From Anoplolepis gracilipes (lineage: Eukaryota; Arthropoda; Insecta; Hymenoptera; Formicidae): a DNA stretch of 64,000 nucleotides. The translations under genes were made by a program, and so were the position numbers. This document shows positions 59,608 to 64,000 of this stretch, piece by piece; the stretch's first letter is position 1, and the number at the start of each line of letters is the position of its first letter. The notes beneath the pieces are model-generated. The model made no database searches, was not told the origin of the DNA, and saw nothing but the letters and a program-made list of their open reading frames with translations. The stretch covers positions 327,501 to 391,500 of the forward strand of contig NC_132979.1 in the NCBI RefSeq assembly GCF_047496725.1. The letters are read 5' to 3'.

Positions 59608-59650
<43 letters not shown>

Positions 59651-59917
59651 TACACTTTCTTTTTTGCAAATATATTAATTTATTAACATAATTTGTATGT
59701 AAATATAATTTTTAATTTGTACTCTTTGTAAAAGACTGATTTTTCCAGCATACATATTGTATATATTTGTAAATAAAAATTATATAAATTCTAAATAAAA
59801 CTTAAATATACAAATTATATAAGTTTATCATTAAGTCTCTACTCTGACCTAAATATAAATATATATCACAATATTGATTCTCAAAAATCAAGATTATACA
59901 TTCTAGTCTCTATATAC
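59543..59917. other. Shared 3' region of SLC25A19 and GRHPR
   Basis: 375 bp between convergent stop codons, with a (TA)n microsatellite (59611-59650) and AATAAA signals on the plus strand (59772). TTTATT complements for the minus-strand transcript lie near 59583 and 59679. The two 3'UTRs probably overlap. Confidence 0.6.
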
Positions 59918-60074
59918 CTACATTAAATTAATTTGTGCAGGCATATTTTCAGGTTCCCCTTCTAAAACAGCCATAATATTTCTTGCTGTAATTCTGGCCA
60001 TTTCATCTCTGGTCTCTATGGTAGCGCTTCCTATGTGAGGTAAAACGACTAAAAGGATAAATTTAGATTAATAT

Positions 60075-60123
<49 letters not shown>

Positions 60124-61417
60124 CATGTGTGAAAAATTTCTGTACGACATGAATCTTTAATTATATATACTTACCACAATTATTCAATTTTAAAAGTTCA
60201 TTATCTAATGGTATCGGTTCCGGTGTCACAACGTCTAAGCCAGCTGCTGCAATTGTGCCACTCTTCAAGGCGTCTATTAGTGCTTCTTGATCCACCACGT
60301 CTCCACGACTACCGTTCACGAATATAGCTGTTTTTTTCATTCGCTTGAAAACGTCAGCGTTAAACATTTGCTTCGTCTCTGGCGCTAAAGCTACAGTCAC
60401 TACGACAAAATCACTGTTCTCGAGTAATATGTCAAATTCGACTTTTTCACCGCCGAATTTGGACGCCTCCGGTTTGATTGCTCTGCTTGTATACAATATT
60501 TTAGCGGTGTTGAAGCTTTTGAGCACCTCTGCCACCCTGAAGCCGATTCTACCCAAACCGACAATTCCTACAGTCTTCCCAGACAATCCTGTACCACACA
60601 TCCATTTCGGCGCCCAGGTTTTCCATTCGCCTCTGCAATAGAATATGTTTCAGTTTTCATGTCATTATACATACTTTCGTAATATATTCTTAATACTTCA
60701 GCATACTTGTAAATTGCTTTATTCGCCTGCAATAAATTCCTCGACGTGGCTAATAAAAGACCTACTACCAGTTCTGCGGTTGCTTCAGTCAAAACATCAG
60801 GAGTATAACCGACTCTGATGCCTCTTTTCTTTAAAGCGTTTAAATCCAGGTGATCGACACCCACTGACATAGATGCCACAACTTTCAATTGTGAACCTGC
60901 AGCTTTCAGAACTTCATCATCTATTTTATCCGTTAGCACACAAAACAGAGCATCTACTCCACTGATTTTAGACAATAATTCTGTTCGTGGTATCGGTTCA
61001 GGTTTGTCCCAAAGTATGGTCTTATATCTGTAACATAAAAAGCCAGATGACAAGTAATAACAACTATATCGTATATCGTACTGTTACATTTCCTATGATA
61101 TTTGTTTCATGACATTATATTGCATAATTATTTAAAATTTACATATGAAATTAAATAAAGAAACTAAACTGTATAAAATTATATAATTATATAAAAACTA
61201 AAAAAAAAAAAAAAAAATATGGAAGAATGAGATAATATAAATCATGTTTTACAATGTAATAAAATAAAAAAATTGTTTAACAATAAAAATTTGTTTTAAC
61301 AATAAAAATTTACTGTAAATAGAATATTCACCGTTCGTTCAGTAAAGATAAACCTGCAATAGGTATGTCCGGTCGTGTAATTAAAACTTTAGGTGTATCC
61401 ATTTCGACAGAACTCAT
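59918..61417 (-). CDS. GRHPR: Glyoxylate reductase / hydroxypyruvate reductase
   Basis: D-2-hydroxyacid dehydrogenase reducing glyoxylate to glycolate and hydroxypyruvate to D-glycerate with NAD(P)H. Exons in gene order: 61417-61332, 61027-60707, 60632-60175, 60048-59918, total 331 aa against 328 in human GRHPR. Seen: VASMSVGVDHLD, nucleotide loop GLGRIG (161-166), Arg in NGSRGDVVD, Glu in TPEPIP, and the catalytic His in LPHIGSAT. Chosen start MSSVEMDTPKVL matches family length. An in-frame ATG at 61513 would add 32 residues rich in Arg/Lys, but a plausible splice acceptor (CAG, complement 61455-61457) lies between the two starts. Confidence 0.95.
60078..60119. repeat. (TA)n microsatellite in GRHPR intron
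   Basis: TA run of about 20 units in the 126-bp last intron, close to the last exon's acceptor. Takes up a third of that intron. Confidence 0.9.
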
Positions 61418-61513
61418 TAGGACTTTCGGACAATTGCAGATCGCTGGATTGAGCCTGTGTGAAAAAACAAATCTCTCGCTTCGCTTAAAGAAACTAGCCT
61501 TCCTGTATTGCAT

Positions 61514-62445
61514 TATGTATTATCACTTAACGAACTAACCTCTAGAAGTCTCTTGTAAATCTCTGAGATTTTTTTGTGCGGAAAAGATGAATTATATTCC
61601 TTCCTCCTTTGAATCAGAAATTCAATTATATATAATTATAAATAAATAGTGATTTTTGGAAATTTTATTCTCTCGCATCTGTGGATAATGACTTGTGATT
61701 CTCCTTCTTTTAAATATTTAATTTTCACTGTGTTTCTAATTTTTTTAAACTACACAATCTTTTTAAATTATAAATTTTTTTGCACTAAAAATTCACGATA
61801 AAATATATCACCGACATGGCAGTCTCTGTAAGACTGCAAGACTTTCAAGCTTCAAGATGAAATAAAATAGCATGAGCTATGTAATATAGTGTTGGTGGTG
61901 TTTGAGATAAAAATTATTATTGCAGAGATGTCTGCTGCAATTATGTAATAAATTTATAGTTGAAACTTGCTACAATCAGAGATATACTTATAAGATAGAA
62001 ATTTCACAAGATACATGAAGTGGTTATAAAATTTGATTTATAGAGAATGCGTTTATTTATATATTTATTATTAATATTGTTCATTGACATATATATGTAT
62101 ATACATTTTTAATTATTAATTTTTTTATAACAAAGTTTCTTACATATTTATTTCTATATATATTATTATTAATACTAATATAATAGAAGGCATTTATCCA
62201 TAACAATTATGTTTGAAAATTATATATAAAATTAGCAAAAAAATATGTAAAAAAAAAAAAAGGGATAGATGTCTTTTATACTCTTTTTTTTTTTTTTTTA
62301 ATTCAGCTATTATATATAGTGTGCTTCTGTTTCTTGATAATACTGTATAAATTGATAGGTAAAACGGCTTTCTATAATTTTATAAAAATAATACTACAGA
62401 ATACAAAAATCGTCAAATAAAAGACCTATAACAAATTATACTGTA
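61514..62445. other. Spacer between MTHFD2-like and GRHPR genes
   Basis: AT-rich, with poly-A/T tracts and no recognisable exon. On the minus strand it should hold the MTHFD2 3'UTR (AATAAA complements near 62050) followed by the GRHPR promoter. A short stem GCAGTCTCTGTAAGACTGC occurs near 61820. Confidence 0.5.
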
Positions 62446-63691
62446 TCAATATACAAATGCCTTGCTATCCTCTAAACGATCGGACTCCTTCGCGTCCTTC
62501 TGATTTCTCATAGCTGCCGCGACTGTGTTCTTCATTAGCATCGCCACCGTCATGGGACCCACGCCACCGGGGACTGGTGTAATATGTCCAGCAACTTTCT
62601 TTACACCTTCGTAATCCACATCTCCTACCAGGCGATACTTGCCGTCTGCCGTCTTTACCCTGGTAATTCCCACGTCAATCACGCAAGCGCCCGGTTTTAT
62701 CATTTCCTTGGTGATCAAGCCGGGAACTCCAGCCGCCACCACTACTAGATCCGCCAGCTTTGTATACTTTTCTAGTTCTGTGTGAGGTGTGTTAATATGG
62801 CAGATTGTCGTTGTCATGTCCAAGGCACCTGTTTCACCTAAAAATAGAATATATGATTAGTTTGAAAAAATAAAAAAAAAAAAAAGAAAGAATCAAACTC
62901 ATGTTATTTGACAGTATATAAATAATAAGATCGAAATTTATTAAAGTTTTTCTATAAAGAAGAAAGATTTATTAAATTACATTGTCGCTAGTTACTGATA
63001 CGATTCTACTTTAGTGGGACATTACAACTTTGCTATCAAATTAATATTACCTTTGCCATCTGCGTGAAGTAATAACGCAATAGGTAGTCCTACATGTTTC
63101 GATCTACCAACAACCACAGCATTTTTTCCAAATGTCTCGATTTTGCTTCTAAGTACTAATTCTTTGACAGCCAGGGGGGTGGCTGGTATAATACTACTCT
63201 TGTCCAGTGTCAAATTGCCAAGATTCACTAAATGGAACCCATCTACATCTTTTTTAGGAATTATTGCTTGGCACACTTCTTTGTCATTCATTCCTTTTGG
63301 CAATGGTAATTGTACTAGTACGCCATCAACGGATGGATCTTTATTAAGATTATCAATTTCCACAAGAAGTTCCGCTTGTGTTATATCTTCTCCCAAATGA
63401 ATAGTGTAACTCTCAATTCCTGATTATTGATAAATAAAATATTAGTATAGATAAATTTATGAATAAAAAAACCTTTATTGTTTGTTGAAATAAAAAATAT
63501 ATTTACCTACTATCTTTGCAGCTTTCATTTTTCTACCAATATATGCTTTGCTAGCTGGGTGATTTCCAACTAAGATTGCTACTAATTTTGGTCTTTTTTT
63601 CCCAGCATTTACACAAGTATCTATAACAGTTTTTAATTCCTCTTGAATCTCATCTGCTATTTTTAACCCATCTATTATCGCAGCTTCTTGC
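62446..63691 (-). CDS. MTHFD2: Methylenetetrahydrofolate dehydrogenase/cyclohydrolase (MTHFD2-like), 5' partial
   Basis: Bifunctional enzyme oxidising 5,10-methylene-THF and hydrolysing methenyl-THF to 10-formyl-THF, normally mitochondrial. Visible exons in gene order: 63691-63507, 63420-63051, 62837-62446. Seen: DGLKIADEI, YIGRKMKAA (catalytic Lys of the YxxxK motif), VDGVLVQLPLPKG, KDVDGFH, VVVGRSKHVGLP and the FolD signature PGGVGPMTVAML. It stops after the dehydrogenase domain, so there is no formyl-THF synthetase as in trifunctional C1-THF synthase. The first exon here begins at a clear acceptor (ATGTACAG), so the start and any transit peptide lie upstream, probably beyond the window. 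Confidence 0.93.
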
Positions 63692-64000
63692 CTGTACATA
63701 AAAAAAATTCAGAATTATTCTATATATTAGTCTGCAGGTTACATTCATAATACAATTAATACATTTTTATTCTTGTCAAGATTATAGTATTAAATATTAT
63801 ACAGAAGGATTGTTTTAATGCGACCAAACTGGCAAATTAAACTTATTTATTTCTTGAATGTTTGACATTCAATTGACTTTCTGACGTGTAAATATGACGA
63901 ATTTACAACTCTCTAACCGTAAGAACGTCAATTTAGACTCGAAAGGATTTAAAATCGACCTTAAGGTCAAAACGTCATCTTTATATCAAACATTCAATAA
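63692..64000. other. Upstream intron of the MTHFD2-like gene
   Basis: Reading on the minus strand no exon with a start codon and donor in the right phase could be identified. Probably intron or upstream sequence extending beyond the window. Confidence 0.5.

Noticed and set aside
1..64000. tRNA, rRNA and snRNA genes
   Set aside because: No tRNA A/B box pair with a cloverleaf or rRNA core was recognised by eye; a tRNAscan/Infernal run would be decisive.

Overview
This is one chromosomal window of an AT-rich insect genome, read entirely from sequence. Nine intron-bearing protein-coding genes were reconstructed from their exons. All introns are GT-AG, and in the eight complete models the exon lengths add up to uninterrupted reading frames. 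The genes resemble insect and vertebrate orthologues rather than bacterial or viral ones. High intron density, short exons, abundant microsatellites and small inverted-repeat transposons suggest Hymenoptera, perhaps an ant; the taxon is inference only. Layout: (1) 193-4091, minus strand: Ubc6/UBE2A, the Rad6-type ubiquitin-conjugating E2, with two different homologous last exons. (2) 5822-7824, plus: a NIPA2-like magnesium transporter. (3) 8504-9240, plus: cornichon. (4) 10781-14392, plus: cytosolic phenylalanyl-tRNA synthetase beta chain. (5) 15979-40334, plus: mask (ANKHD1/ANKRD17 family), 28 coding exons, 3,147 residues, 15 + 10 ankyrin repeats and one KH domain. (6) 46257-53135, minus: Sirt1, convergent with mask. 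(7) 56568-57939, minus: a secreted astacin metalloprotease. (8) 58224-59542, plus: an SLC25A19-like mitochondrial thiamine-pyrophosphate carrier, sharing a 284-bp divergent promoter with the astacin. (9) 59918-61417 (possibly to 61513), minus: glyoxylate/hydroxypyruvate reductase GRHPR. (10) 62446-63691, minus: an MTHFD2-like methylenetetrahydrofolate dehydrogenase/cyclohydrolase, 5' end outside the window (a tenth locus, partial). The genes do not form one pathway; they are mostly housekeeping loci. At the right end, three neighbours (TPP carrier, GRHPR, MTHFD2) serve mitochondrial or one-carbon/glyoxylate metabolism, but clustering by chance is the simplest explanation. Non-coding sequence holds a dispersed terminal-inverted-repeat family present in at least seven diverged copies, three small Harbinger-like MITEs with TTA/TAA duplications, a piggyBac-type MITE with TTAA ends inside a mask intron, two larger fold-back elements, a probable mariner transposase relic, and many simple repeats. 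No tRNA, rRNA, CRISPR, phage or viral gene was recognised. The strongest observation is the pair of alternative terminal exons in Ubc6: one resembles the dipteran C-terminus, the other the vertebrate UBE2A/B C-terminus, with its own extra tail. Each has a matching splice acceptor and its own poly(A) signal.
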